A stretch of 47,328 bases of DNA from Oscillospiraceae bacterium (GTDB lineage: Bacteria; Bacillota; Clostridia; Oscillospirales; Oscillospiraceae): the NCBI GenBank assembly GCA_017461445.1, contig JAFTXW010000017.1:1-47328 (forward strand), given 5' to 3'. Numbering within the stretch: position 1 is the first letter of the stretch; each line of letters begins with the position of its first letter. Positions 37,522-45,069 of this stretch are shown here, piece by piece. The translations under genes were made by a program, and so were the position numbers. The notes beneath the pieces were generated by a model. It made no database searches, was not told the origin of the DNA, and saw only the letters and a program-made list of their open reading frames with translations.

Positions 37522-38943
37522 ATGGAATGGTTATTCGCTCTCATCCCCGTCGTTGCCATCGTGGCACTGGTCGCCGCCGGTTATGTCAAGGCTCCCCCGG
37601 ATACGGCCTTCATCATCTCCGGCTTCCGCAAGCCCCGTATTCTGATCGGAAAAGCTGGCATCCGCATTCCCTTCCTGGAGCGGCTGGATAAGCTCTCCCT
37701 GAAAATGTTCTCCGTGGACGTAAAGACCACCGATTTTGTCCCCAACGCAGAGTACATCAACGTCAAGGTCGATGCTACCGTGAAGATCCGCATCGGCCAG
37801 AGCCAGGAAATGATGACCCTGGCATCCAAGTTCTTCCTAAATGAAAACGAAAACATGATCATCAGCCGTGTCCAGGACACCCTGGAGGGCAACATGCGTG
37901 AGATCGTGGGCCAGATGCGGCTGGAGGAAATGGTCACCGACCGGAAGGCCTTCGGTGAGCGGGTCCAGGAAAACGCTATCCCCGATCTGGAAAAGATGGG
38001 TCTGGAAATGATCTCCTTCAACGTCCAGTCCTTCTCCGACCAGAACAACGTCATTGAGGATCTGGGTATCGACAACATCTCCCAGATCAAGAAGGGCGCG
38101 GCGGTTGCCAAGGCCCAGGCAGACCGGGACATCGCCATCGCCCAGGCCCAGGCCGCCAAGGAAGCCAACGATGCCAAGGTTCAGGCGGACATGGAGATCG
38201 CCGAGAAGCAGACCAGCCTTGCCATCCGTCAGGCGGAGCTGAAGCAGCAGTCCGATGTGAAGAAAGCGGAAGCCGATGCCGCCTACTCCATCCAGGAGCA
38301 GGAGCAGCGCAAGACCATCGAGGTCACCTCCGCCAACGCCAATATCGCCAAGGCCGAGCGGGAAGCAGAGCTGAAGGCCCGGGAGGTCGAGGTCAAAAAG
38401 CAGACCCTGGATGCGGAAATTCGCGCCAAGGCCGACGCGGAGCGTTACCGCCAGGAGCAGGAGGCTCAGGCGGAGCTCTTTAAGCGGCAGAAGGACGCGG
38501 AAGCCCGCCGCTATGAGCAGGAGCAGGAAGCTGCTGCCGAAATGAAGAAGGCCGAAGCCAAACGCTTCGCCCAGGAGCAGGAGGCCGAGGGTATCGCCGC
38601 CGTGGGCCGCGCCGAAGCGGAAGCCATCCGGGCCAAGGCCCTGGCGGAAGCCGAGGGTATCGACAAGAAGGCGGAAGCCATGAAGAAGTACGGCGAAGCC
38701 GCCGTGGTGGAAATGATCATGGCCGCCCTGCCCGAGATCGCCAAGAACGTTGCCGAGCCTCTTTCCAAGGTGGATAAGATCACCATGTACGGCGAGGGCA
38801 ACTCCGCCAAGCTGGTGGGCGACATCGTCAACTCCACCACCCAGATCACCGAGGGCATCAGTGCCGGTATGGGCATTGATCTCAAGAGCCTGCTGGTGGG
38901 CGCGCTGGGAAGCAAGATCCTGTCTGAGGGCAGCGAAGACTAA
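37522..38943 (+). CDS. floT: Flotillin-like SPFH protein
   Basis: 473 residues from ATG 37522 with AAGGAGG upstream. An N-terminal membrane hairpin or segment (LFALIPVVAIVALVAAGYV) leads into the SPFH domain (GKAGIRIPFLERLDKLSLKM; VKVDATVKIRIGQSQEMM). A very long Ala/Glu/Lys/Gln coiled coil follows (about 200-405), with repeats such as EQEQEAAAEMKKAEAKRFAQ. The C-terminal oligomerisation part is LPEIAKNVAEPLSKVDKITM. Flotillins scaffold membrane microdomains. The adjacent small membrane protein could be its partner. The terminators at 38950 and 39019 close the block. Confidence 0.93.
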   Translation: MEWLFALIPVVAIVALVAAGYVKAPPDTAFIISGFRKPRILIGKAGIRIPFLERLDKLSLKMFSVDVKTTDFVPNAEYINVKVDATVKIRIGQSQEMMTLASKFFLNENENMIISRVQDTLEGNMREIVGQMRLEEMVTDRKAFGERVQENAIPDLEKMGLEMISFNVQSFSDQNNVIEDLGIDNISQIKKGAAVAKAQADRDIAIAQAQAAKEANDAKVQADMEIAEKQTSLAIRQAELKQQSDVKKAEADAAYSIQEQEQRKTIEVTSANANIAKAEREAELKAREVEVKKQTLDAEIRAKADAERYRQEQEAQAELFKRQKDAEARRYEQEQEAAAEMKKAEAKRFAQEQEAEGIAAVGRAEAEAIRAKALAEAEGIDKKAEAMKKYGEAAVVEMIMAALPEIAKNVAEPLSKVDKITMYGEGNSAKLVGDIVNSTTQITEGISAGMGIDLKSLLVGALGSKILSEGSED

Positions 38944-38949
38944 ACACAA

Positions 38950-38972
38950 GGGGCGGGAGAAACTCCCGCCCC
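38950..38972 (+). terminator. Stem-loop after flotillin gene
   Basis: GGGGCGGGAG-AAA-CTCCCGCCCC; no T-run, so probably assists the next terminator. Confidence 0.7.
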
Positions 38973-39018
38973 AAAGTCCTCTCCCTAATTTGCGTCAAAG
39001 GGGAGGACTTGTTGCAGC

Positions 39019-39052
39019 AAAAAAGCTTGCCGCGTATACGGCAAGCTTTTTT
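39019..39052. terminator. Bidirectional terminator, flotillin / nucleotidyltransferase
   Basis: AAAAAAGCTTGCCG pairs perfectly with CGGCAAGCTTTTTT around CGTATA, with A- and T-runs on both sides. Confidence 0.95.
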
Positions 39053-39061
39053 CTGTCCAAT

Positions 39062-39982
39062 TTACTTCCACAGCCCGTCGGGGTATTTGCCCTCTTCGGT
39101 CATGGCCTTCAGGGCGGCGACGACGGTGGGCTTGTCGGCGGCGTAGGTGACACCGTACCACTTGTCGGGGGAGGTCAGCACACGGACGGTGGCCTTCTTT
39201 TCCCGCAGCAGGGCATCCACTGCCAGGGGCAGGAAGTATTCGCCCTTGATGGGGTTCTCCACCAGTGCCTTGTCCAGGAACCGGGGGAAGCCTTTCTCCA
39301 GCTCCTCCAGGAAGCCGGGCATGTAACCCCACATGTTCATGGAAACGGTGGTCTCGGGAGCCACGTCCACCCAGTTTTCCCCGTCCACGGTGAAATGGAT
39401 GCCGCCCTCATACTTTTCGATGCGGGTGCGCTCGTCGATCTTGGTCAGATGCCCATTGCCGTCGGTGACGCAGACGCCCCGGGCCACGCTGCCGTGGTCG
39501 GTGACGGTCTTGCCCAGCTCAAAGCCCACCATGCAGTAGCCGCTGGGGTCTTCGTTGGTGGTCAGGTAGTCGTAGATCACCCGGAAGGCGGACTTGCCGT
39601 AGTAGTCATCGGCATTGATGACGGCAAAGGGGGCATCTCCGATCACGTCCCGGGCGCAGAGCACAGCATGGCAGGTGCCCCAGGGCTTGGTGCGGCCCTC
39701 GGGAATGGTGTAGCCTGCGGGCAGCTTGTCCAGCTCCTGATAGGCATAACGAATCTCCATGGGGCTCTTTGCCAGCCGCGCGCCCACGGTCTCCATGAAA
39801 TCCTTCTTGATTGCTTCTTTGATAATGATGACGACAGTACGGAAGCCTGCCTCATACGCGTCGTAGATAGAGTAGTCCAGGATCGCCTCGCCGCAGCTGC
39901 CCACGGGATCGATCTGCTTCAGTCCGCCATAGCGGCTGCCCATGCCGGCGGCCATAACAACGAGAACCGGTTGACGTGCCAT
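39062..39982 (-). CDS. Sugar-phosphate nucleotidyltransferase family protein
   Basis: 306 residues from ATG 39982 (MARQPVLVVMAAGMGSRYGG) with AAAGGAG 9 nt upstream. An upstream extension to 40234 would translate a repeat element. MAAGMGSRYGGLKQIDPVG is the nucleotide-binding loop of NTP_transferase enzymes, with FAVINADDYYG as the metal-binding Asp motif and KPWGTCHAV resembling the uridylyltransferase type. It probably makes an NDP-sugar for cell-surface glycans; the exact substrate cannot be told. No sugar operon surrounds it. It lies downstream of gluQ on the same strand, across a repeat element. Confidence 0.85.
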   Translation of the reverse strand: MARQPVLVVMAAGMGSRYGGLKQIDPVGSCGEAILDYSIYDAYEAGFRTVVIIIKEAIKKDFMETVGARLAKSPMEIRYAYQELDKLPAGYTIPEGRTKPWGTCHAVLCARDVIGDAPFAVINADDYYGKSAFRVIYDYLTTNEDPSGYCMVGFELGKTVTDHGSVARGVCVTDGNGHLTKIDERTRIEKYEGGIHFTVDGENWVDVAPETTVSMNMWGYMPGFLEELEKGFPRFLDKALVENPIKGEYFLPLAVDALLREKKATVRVLTSPDKWYGVTYAADKPTVVAALKAMTEEGKYPDGLWK

Positions 39983-40108
39983 TTTAATAGTCTCCTTTAA
40001 AATTCCGGGCCGCCCCAACGGGTGACCTTTAATATCTGCATTATACGCTCTGTTCAAAGAAAATGCAAGGGACGGCTGCGCTTTTTGTGTATTTTTCCAA
40101 TAAGCAAC

Positions 40109-40250
40109 CGCGTAGGGGCGACCCTTGCGGTCGCCCGGCGATTTGGAACAAATCGCACCGCCGAAGGCGGCAAATCCCTTCCCCCGGGGGAAGCCATTTT
40201 GTGCGATGCTGTGCATCGCAACGGGCGACCGCAAGGGTCGCCCCTACGCG
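40109..40250. repeat. Family A intergenic palindromic element, long form (copy A10)
   Basis: Perfect 29-bp terminal inverted repeats identical to those at 589-723, with internal hairpins GGCGATTTGGAACAAATCGC, CACCGCCGAAGGCGG and CCCTTCCCCCGGGGGAAG. It is inverted relative to copy A1, which proves mobility or conversion of a defined unit. Confidence 0.9.
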
Positions 40251-40257
40251 AAAGGCA

Positions 40258-41181
40258 TCAATATAACGACTTCCCATCCAGATAGATGCTGTCCCCTCTC
40301 AGCTTGTCCCAGGTGAATTCCTTTGCCAGCTCCCTGGCGGAAATGGGCACATTTTGATCGATAATGCCGCCCGCATAGGCCAGGGTTCCGATCAGCCGCT
40401 CCGCCGTGACCCGTTTGCGCAGCTCCCCCAGGTCTAAGTCCCTGTCCCGCTTGCTTAAACGCCGCCCGTCGGGGGCCAAAAGCATGGGCACATGGCCGTA
40501 ATCCGGGTGGGGAAAGCCGAATAAATCCTGTAAGTACATCTGCCGGGGGGCAGAACTTAAAAGATCCATGCCCCGAACCACTTCGGTGACACCCGCTTCC
40601 CCATCGTCCACGGTGACTGCCAACTGGTAGACATAAACCCCGTCCGCCCGGCGCACCACCATATCGCCGCATTCCATTGCCAAATTTAAGGTATAGTGCC
40701 CATGAACCCTGTCCTCCACCTCCCAGACCTTGTCCGGCACAATCACCCGCCAGGCGGGTTTCCGGTCAAAGGCGGCCCGCTGGGCTTCCGTCAGGTTCCG
40801 GCAGGTGCCGGGGTAGACATAGGTGCCGTCGGAAAGGTGGGGGGCGTTGACCCCGTGGAGCTGGCTGCGGGTGCAGTAGCAGGGGTACAGCAGACCCATG
40901 TCCTGGAGCCTGTCAAAATATTGGTCATAAACCCCGCTTCGCTGGCTCTGGGGCGGGGTCTCCCGGTCGTAGCTGAGGCCCAGCCATTGTAAATCCTGAC
41001 GCAGGACTTCGGCAAATTCCGTGCTTGTCCGCTGGGTGTCCAGGTCCTCCATCCGCAGCACCATTTCGCCGCCCCGGCTGCGCACCGACAGCCAGGCAAT
41101 CAGCGCGGCAAACACGTTGCCCAGGTGCATCCGCCCGGAGGGCGTGGGGGCAAACCGCCCCACGGGAGTTACATCAGCCAT
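40258..41181 (-). CDS. gluQ: Glutamyl-Q tRNA(Asp) synthetase
   Basis: 307 residues from ATG 41181 (MADVTPVGRFAPTPSGRMHL); ATG 41193 is four codons up, and both overlap the preceding gene. RFAPTPSGRMHLGNVFAAL is the HIGH-type class I motif and LAPDGRRLSKRDRDLDL the KMSKS-type motif. A zinc site is offered by CYCTRSQL and PGTC. It lacks the anticodon-binding domain of GltX, as usual for GluQ-RS, which attaches glutamate to queuosine of tRNA-Asp. Length is typical. Confidence 0.93.
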   Translation of the reverse strand: MADVTPVGRFAPTPSGRMHLGNVFAALIAWLSVRSRGGEMVLRMEDLDTQRTSTEFAEVLRQDLQWLGLSYDRETPPQSQRSGVYDQYFDRLQDMGLLYPCYCTRSQLHGVNAPHLSDGTYVYPGTCRNLTEAQRAAFDRKPAWRVIVPDKVWEVEDRVHGHYTLNLAMECGDMVVRRADGVYVYQLAVTVDDGEAGVTEVVRGMDLLSSAPRQMYLQDLFGFPHPDYGHVPMLLAPDGRRLSKRDRDLDLGELRKRVTAERLIGTLAYAGGIIDQNVPISARELAKEFTWDKLRGDSIYLDGKSLY

Positions 41182-41639
41182 ATGGTCCACCATCCCAAAA
41201 TGCCCAGGATCGCCAGCATTTCCAGGCAGGCCAGGATCACCAGCCCCCGAACGCCCTTTTCCCTGGGTTCTTTCTTTGCTTTTTTCGCGGGCTTTCGCCC
41301 ATAGTCCCGGTAAACGGCCCGGTCATCTTCGTCGTCCTCATCGGCGTAGACCATCCGGTCGTCGTCTTCCCAGTATTCCTCGTAATCGGGTTCCGGTTCC
41401 TCCTCGGCCAGCTGCCGGGTCACCGCCCGGCCATAGTCGTTGGCGTAGTTGCGGATCTTGCCGCCGTAGCCGTTGGCGTAATTGCGGTAAAGGGGTTCCG
41501 TTTCCTCCGGCTCGTCCCTTTCTTCCAGCATTGCCAGAATATCCGCCAGTTCCTCGTCCTCGTATGCTTCGTCAAATTCTTCCTCCGCCAGCAGCTCCCG
41601 CTGCAGCCGGTTCAGTTCCCGCCTGGGATCGTCAAACAT
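41169..41639 (-). CDS. Acidic tail-anchored membrane protein, unknown
   Basis: 156 residues from ATG 41639 with GGAGGGCTG upstream. About 40 percent of the first 110 residues are acidic. A tyrosine-rich repeat, NYANGYG and NYANDYG, lies at about 52-69. A lysine patch (RKPAKKAKKEPREK) precedes a single C-terminal membrane segment (GLVILACLEMLAILGILGWW). I do not recognise it. It overlaps gluQ by a few bases, so both are on one message. The topology is that of a tail-anchored protein with a large acidic cytoplasmic part. Confidence 0.75.
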   Translation of the reverse strand: MFDDPRRELNRLQRELLAEEEFDEAYEDEELADILAMLEERDEPEETEPLYRNYANGYGGKIRNYANDYGRAVTRQLAEEEPEPDYEEYWEDDDRMVYADEDDEDDRAVYRDYGRKPAKKAKKEPREKGVRGLVILACLEMLAILGILGWWTIWLM

Positions 41640-41741
41640 ACGCAGCCCTCCTTTGTTGCCCCTATTCTAACGGAAAGAAAGGGGAAAGTAAAGAGAAATC
41701 CGTCTGGGAGAATGTAAGTTAAGGGAAAGTTAATGATTTAT

Positions 41742-41773
41742 TGCAGGGCGGGGTCATGCCGCCCGCCCTACGG
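41742..41773. repeat. Family A minimal palindrome (copy A11)
   Basis: TGCAGGGCGGGGTCATGCC-GCCCGCCCTACGG; imperfect short hairpin next to the rny terminator. Confidence 0.65.
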
Positions 41774-41783
41774 TTGCAATACG

Positions 41784-41812
41784 GAAAAATCCCGCCCCTT
41801 TTGGGGCGGGAT
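41784..41812 (-). terminator. Terminator of rny
   Basis: CCCGCCCC and GGGGCGGG (41791-41810) form the stem; on the minus strand it is followed by ATTTTT. Confidence 0.88.
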
Positions 41813-41818
41813 CGGTGT

Positions 41819-43369
41819 TTACTTGGCGTATTCCACAGCCTTGGTCTCGCGGATGACATTGACCTTGATCTGGCCGGGGTATTCCAGCTCGGCTTCGATC
41901 TTCTTGGCAATGTCCCGGGCCAGCAGGATCATATTGTCCTCGGTGACCACCTCGGGCTTGACCATGATGCGGACCTCGCGGCCTGCCTGGATGGCGTAGG
42001 CCTTGTCCACGCCGGGATAGGAGCCGGTCAGCTCCTCCAGCTTCTGCAGGCGGCGGATATAGTTCTCCACGTTCTCGCGGCGGGCACCGGGACGGGCGGC
42101 GGAGACAGCGTCTGCAGCCTGCACCAGCACGGCGATAACGGTCTTGGGCTCCACGTCGCCGTGGTGTGCCTCAATGGCGTTGACGATGACGGGATTCTCC
42201 TTGTACTTCCGGGCCAGATCGGCACCCAGCTGCACATGGCTGCCCTCCACCTCATGGTCGATGGACTTGCCTAGGTCGTGCAGCAGACCTGCACGCTTTG
42301 CCATGGCGACGTCCACGCCCAGCTCCGCAGCCATCAGGCCGGCAATGTGGGCGACTTCGATGGAGTGGTTCAGCACGTTCTGACCGTAAGAAGTACGGTA
42401 CTTCTGGCGGCCCAAAATCTTCACCAGCTCGGGGTTCAGGTTATGCACGCCGGTCTCGTAACAGGCCCGCTCGCCTTCTTCACGGATGGTGCGGTCCACT
42501 TCCTTGCGGGCCTTCTCCACCATGTCCTCAATGCGGGTGGGGTGGATACGGCCGTCCACGATCAGCTTTTCCAGTGCCAGACGGGCGATCTCCCGGCGGA
42601 CGGGATCAAAGCTGGAAACGGTAATGGCCTCGGGGGTGTCGTCAATGATCAGATCAACGCCGGTGATGGTTTCGAGGGTGCGGATATTCCGGCCCTCGCG
42701 GCCAATGATGCGGCCCTTCATCTCGTCGTTGGGCAGGGTGACCACCGAAACAGTGGTCTCGGCGGCGTGATCGGCGGCGCACCGCTGGATGGCGGTGGCG
42801 ATGATCTCGCGGCCTTTTTCTTCGGCTTCGTCCTTCAGCTGCTGCTCGATCTCCTTGATCTTCATAGCGGCCTCGTGGCGGACTTCGTCCTCAACGGTCT
42901 TCAGCAGGTACTGCTTTGCCTGCTCCTGGGTCAGCTCGGAGATCTTTTCCAGGGTCTCCAGCTGTTGCTGCTTGATGGCATCGGCCTGGGCCTGGGTCTC
43001 GGTGACCTTCTGGAGCTTCTTGGCAAGCTCCTCTTCCTTGCGCTCGAAGGCCTCAGTCTTCTTGTCCAGGGTGGCTTCCTTCTGTTCCAGCCGACGCTCC
43101 TGCTTGCTCAGCTCAGCGCGGCGTTCTTTGACTTCCTTGTCGTGTTCTGTGCGGGATTTATGGATCTCGTCCTTGGCTTCCAGCAGCATTTCCTTCTTGC
43201 GGCTCTCACCGCTGCGGATCGTATCGTTGTAGATACGGATAGCATCTTCCTCTGCGGACTTGATTTTCTGCTCTGCATCCTTGTGCGCCTTGGTATAGAA
43301 CAGGATGCCCAGCATAAAACCGACAGCCAGGCAGATGAGGCCAACGACGATGGGAATGATAAAGTCCAT
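41819..43369 (-). CDS. rny: Ribonuclease Y
   Basis: 516 residues from ATG 43369 ([20 protein letters not shown]); GGAGGTG is about 12 nt upstream. An N-terminal membrane anchor is followed by a long coiled coil (about 30-205). A KH domain ([20 protein letters not shown]) and an HD domain ([20 protein letters not shown]) follow. It is the main endonuclease starting mRNA decay in Firmicutes. A leader of nearly 400 nt precedes it, which may regulate its own message. Full length, all motifs intact. Confidence 0.97.
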   Translation of the reverse strand: MDFIIPIVVGLICLAVGFMLGILFYTKAHKDAEQKIKSAEEDAIRIYNDTIRSGESRKKEMLLEAKDEIHKSRTEHDKEVKERRAELSKQERRLEQKEATLDKKTEAFERKEEELAKKLQKVTETQAQADAIKQQQLETLEKISELTQEQAKQYLLKTVEDEVRHEAAMKIKEIEQQLKDEAEEKGREIIATAIQRCAADHAAETTVSVVTLPNDEMKGRIIGREGRNIRTLETITGVDLIIDDTPEAITVSSFDPVRREIARLALEKLIVDGRIHPTRIEDMVEKARKEVDRTIREEGERACYETGVHNLNPELVKILGRQKYRTSYGQNVLNHSIEVAHIAGLMAAELGVDVAMAKRAGLLHDLGKSIDHEVEGSHVQLGADLARKYKENPVIVNAIEAHHGDVEPKTVIAVLVQAADAVSAARPGARRENVENYIRRLQKLEELTGSYPGVDKAYAIQAGREVRIMVKPEVVTEDNMILLARDIAKKIEAELEYPGQIKVNVIRETKAVEYAK

Positions 43370-43793
43370 AATCTTGCAGCACACCTCCTTCTTTAAAAAT
43401 AGGCGTCGATCGAAGGGGTGCGCGCTTCGTCCCAATATGAGGGCACCTCAAAAATTCCCCTTTTGGAATTTGGCTGGATCTTTCGACCCAACTTTGCGTT
43501 ATGAAAATCCCACAATACACAAAGTATTCTGGAATTTCCATAACTTAATTTGGATCAAAATCTCTCGCCCAAATCCTCAAAAAAGAGTTTTCAGAGGTTG
43601 CCATGAAATTTACGCATGACAACCAACCGGGCAATACCCGGCCGATAATTAAGCAAAACCCCATACAGGGCATAAAAACGCATACCCCGGCTCTTTCGCC
43701 GGTTATCAATGAAACACGTTGCACCCAGGGTAAATACTGGGGCAGTGTACACCATACCGTATTTATTTTACTCACACCCGGGTGGAAAGTCAA
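43370..43793 (-). promoter_or_regulatory. Promoter and long structured leader of rny
   Basis: Minus strand: TTGACT (43793-43788), 17-nt spacer, TAAAAT (43770-43765), predicting a transcript start near 43758 and a leader of about 390 nt. Read on the minus strand it folds into many stems: CCGGC-GAAAGA-GCCGG, CCGGG-TATTG-CCCGG, GGTTGTCATG/CATGGCAACC, GTTATGGAAA/TTTTCATAAC (with AATAC/GTATT inside), TGGGTC-GAAA-GATCCA and AAATTCC/GGGAATTT. No known riboswitch core was recognised. Confidence 0.65.
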
Positions 43794-43842
43794 GTACAAA
43801 TGCACAAATGAACGGGTTGTTTTTCTGAAATTTAGGTGAGGA

Positions 43843-43870
43843 AAACAAAAAGGAGGGCAAATCGCCCTCC
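43843..43870 (-). terminator. Terminator of the padR operon
   Basis: GGAGGGC and GCCCTCC (43852-43870) form the stem; the minus strand continues with TTTTTGTTTT. Confidence 0.88.
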
Positions 43871-43914
43871 CGTCAAAAAATATGGATTTTCCGAAAGAAA
43901 ATAAATTTTTAACT

Positions 43915-44027
43915 GCCTTTCGGCGATGTGCTTTTGCCCATGGGCAAAAGCACTGGGAGGGTCAGCTATGCACTAAGCATCCGTAAGCAGCTTCGCTGCA
44001 ACGGCTGCTAAGAAGACCCTCCCCTAC
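43915..44027. repeat. Family A element, decayed (copy A12)
   Basis: An internal module GTGCTTTTGCCC-ATGGGCAAAAGCAC, then GGGAGGGTC (43956-43964) facing GACCCTCCCCTAC (44015-44027). The left outer end is lost. Confidence 0.7.
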
Positions 44028-44048
44028 TGCCAAGCAAGGGACATATAC

Positions 44049-44519
44049 TTACTTTCCGGGCCGTCTGCACAACAGGAAATAGCCGGCGATTCCCACAAGG
44101 AACAGGCCAACCATGAGGACGATATCCCAGTCAATTCCGTTGGGGATCGCGGTACTGACAAAAATGGCAGTGGGCCCGTCGGCACCGCCGATGATACCCA
44201 GAGAGCCGGATTCCCTAATGGTGAACCCGGTGAGCAGGGACATGATGCCCCAGTACCAGATCAGCCACCCGGCGGAAAGGCACGAAACAGCCAGACACCC
44301 GAACCGCCAGGGGCTTTTCCGGTAGGCGTATTCCTTCATCTGCTCATTCAGCTCCGCCGCGGCCTTTTTGGGGTCGCCCAGCTCGGCCATGATCTCCTGG
44401 TCGGTCTGTCCTGCCTCCCGCCGCTCCTGAATGGAGCCGGACAGGTCCGCCATGACCCGCTTTCGAATATCCTTCGGCAGATTTAGCCGCCGTTCGATGC
44501 TTTTTAAGTATTTTTTCAT
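44049..44519 (-). CDS. DUF1700-type membrane protein carrying a decarboxylase beta-subunit-like motif
   Basis: 156 residues from ATG 44519, overlapping padR by four bases. The N-terminal helical HAAS/DUF1700 part (KKYLKSIERRLNLPKDIRKR, GDPKKAAAELNEQMKEYA) is the usual partner of PadR-type regulators. Two membrane segments follow (LAVSCLSAGWLIWYWGI, VLMVGLFLVGIAGYFLLC). Between them is GIIGGADGPTAIFVS, nearly identical to a conserved segment of beta subunits of sodium-pumping decarboxylases. The rest of that subunit is absent, so pumping is unlikely; the motif may be a membrane re-entrant piece. Function unknown. Confidence 0.85.
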   Translation of the reverse strand: MKKYLKSIERRLNLPKDIRKRVMADLSGSIQERREAGQTDQEIMAELGDPKKAAAELNEQMKEYAYRKSPWRFGCLAVSCLSAGWLIWYWGIMSLLTGFTIRESGSLGIIGGADGPTAIFVSTAIPNGIDWDIVLMVGLFLVGIAGYFLLCRRPGK

Positions 44520-44863
44520 GCGTTATTCCCTCCCCGGTAAAATCCGTTGACCGTTTCTTCAAATTCCTGCCACACCTGCATCCGGCGGATGTTTTCCAGG
44601 ATGCCCGCCTCGGTGGCCTCATACATTTTCTTGGGAGCCGTACGGCCCTCGCCCTGGCTCCATCTGGCGGCGATGAGCCCCTCATCCTCCAGCCGGTACA
44701 AAATGGGATACAGGGTCCCCTCCTTCAGCACGAACCGCCCGTGGGATTCCTCCCGCAGCCGGGTCAGCAGCTCGTACCCATAGGTAGGCCCCCCGCAGAT
44801 CAGCTTCAAAACCAGCATCTCCAAAACGCCCTTCTTCAGCTGTTGGGAAAATCTGTCTTCCAT
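44516..44863 (-). CDS. PadR family transcriptional regulator
   Basis: 115 residues from ATG 44863 with AAAGGAGTG upstream. The winged helix reads KGVLEMLVLKLICGGPTYGY, ELLTRLREES, LKEGTLYPILYRLEDEGLIA and KKMYEATEAG, typical of the short PadR class. It overlaps the DUF1700 gene by four bases, the standard PadR-DUF1700 arrangement. A nested palindrome covers its promoter, so it should repress its own operon. Confidence 0.94.
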   Translation of the reverse strand: MEDRFSQQLKKGVLEMLVLKLICGGPTYGYELLTRLREESHGRFVLKEGTLYPILYRLEDEGLIAARWSQGEGRTAPKKMYEATEAGILENIRRMQVWQEFEETVNGFYRGGNNA

Positions 44864-44880
44864 GTATTCACTCCTTTAAA

Positions 44881-44945
44881 ATACTTAGCAATGCTAAATA
44901 GTATTTAGTAATACTAAGTATATAGCAGGATACAGAAAATGTCAA
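44881..44945 (-). promoter_or_regulatory. padR promoter with nested palindromic operator
   Basis: Minus strand: TTGACA (44945-44940), 17-nt spacer, TATACT (44922-44917). The outer palindrome is ATACTTAG (44881-44888) with CTAAGTAT (44914-44921); the inner is CTAAATA-G-TATTTAG (44894-44908). The operator covers the -10 and the start site. Confidence 0.88.
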
Positions 44946-45005
44946 TCCCCTTTTTCATTGACAACCTACAATTTGCATGATAAAATACAAAACAGCTGAA
45001 TATCC

Positions 45006-45069
45006 GCGGATATGATGGAATTGGTAGACGTGTAGGATTTAGGTGCTGTCACCTCAGTGAAGGTTTCCT
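45006..45069 (+). pseudogene. Truncated tRNA-Leu-like sequence
   Basis: GCGGATA acceptor strand, GATGGAATTGGTAGAC D-arm and a TTTAGGT anticodon loop match tRNA-Leu. The anticodon stem (GTAGG against GCTGT) does not pair, and the sequence breaks off in the T-arm (GAAGGTT). No 3' acceptor strand or CCA follows. The break falls where the next gene starts, and GTGAAGG may act as its ribosome binding site. Confidence 0.7.

Noticed and set aside
39983-40234. N-terminal extension of the nucleotidyltransferase
   Set aside because: It would translate family A repeat DNA; AAAGGAG favours the ATG at 39982.
43545-43805. 86-codon minus-strand frame in the rny leader
   Set aside because: It starts upstream of the predicted promoter, has no ribosome binding site and does not resemble a protein family.
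44996-45012. Circularly permuted tRNA (TATCCGC directly before GCGGATA)
   Set aside because: TATCCGC is simply the self-complement of the acceptor strand, overlapping it as a palindrome; no T-arm lies upstream.
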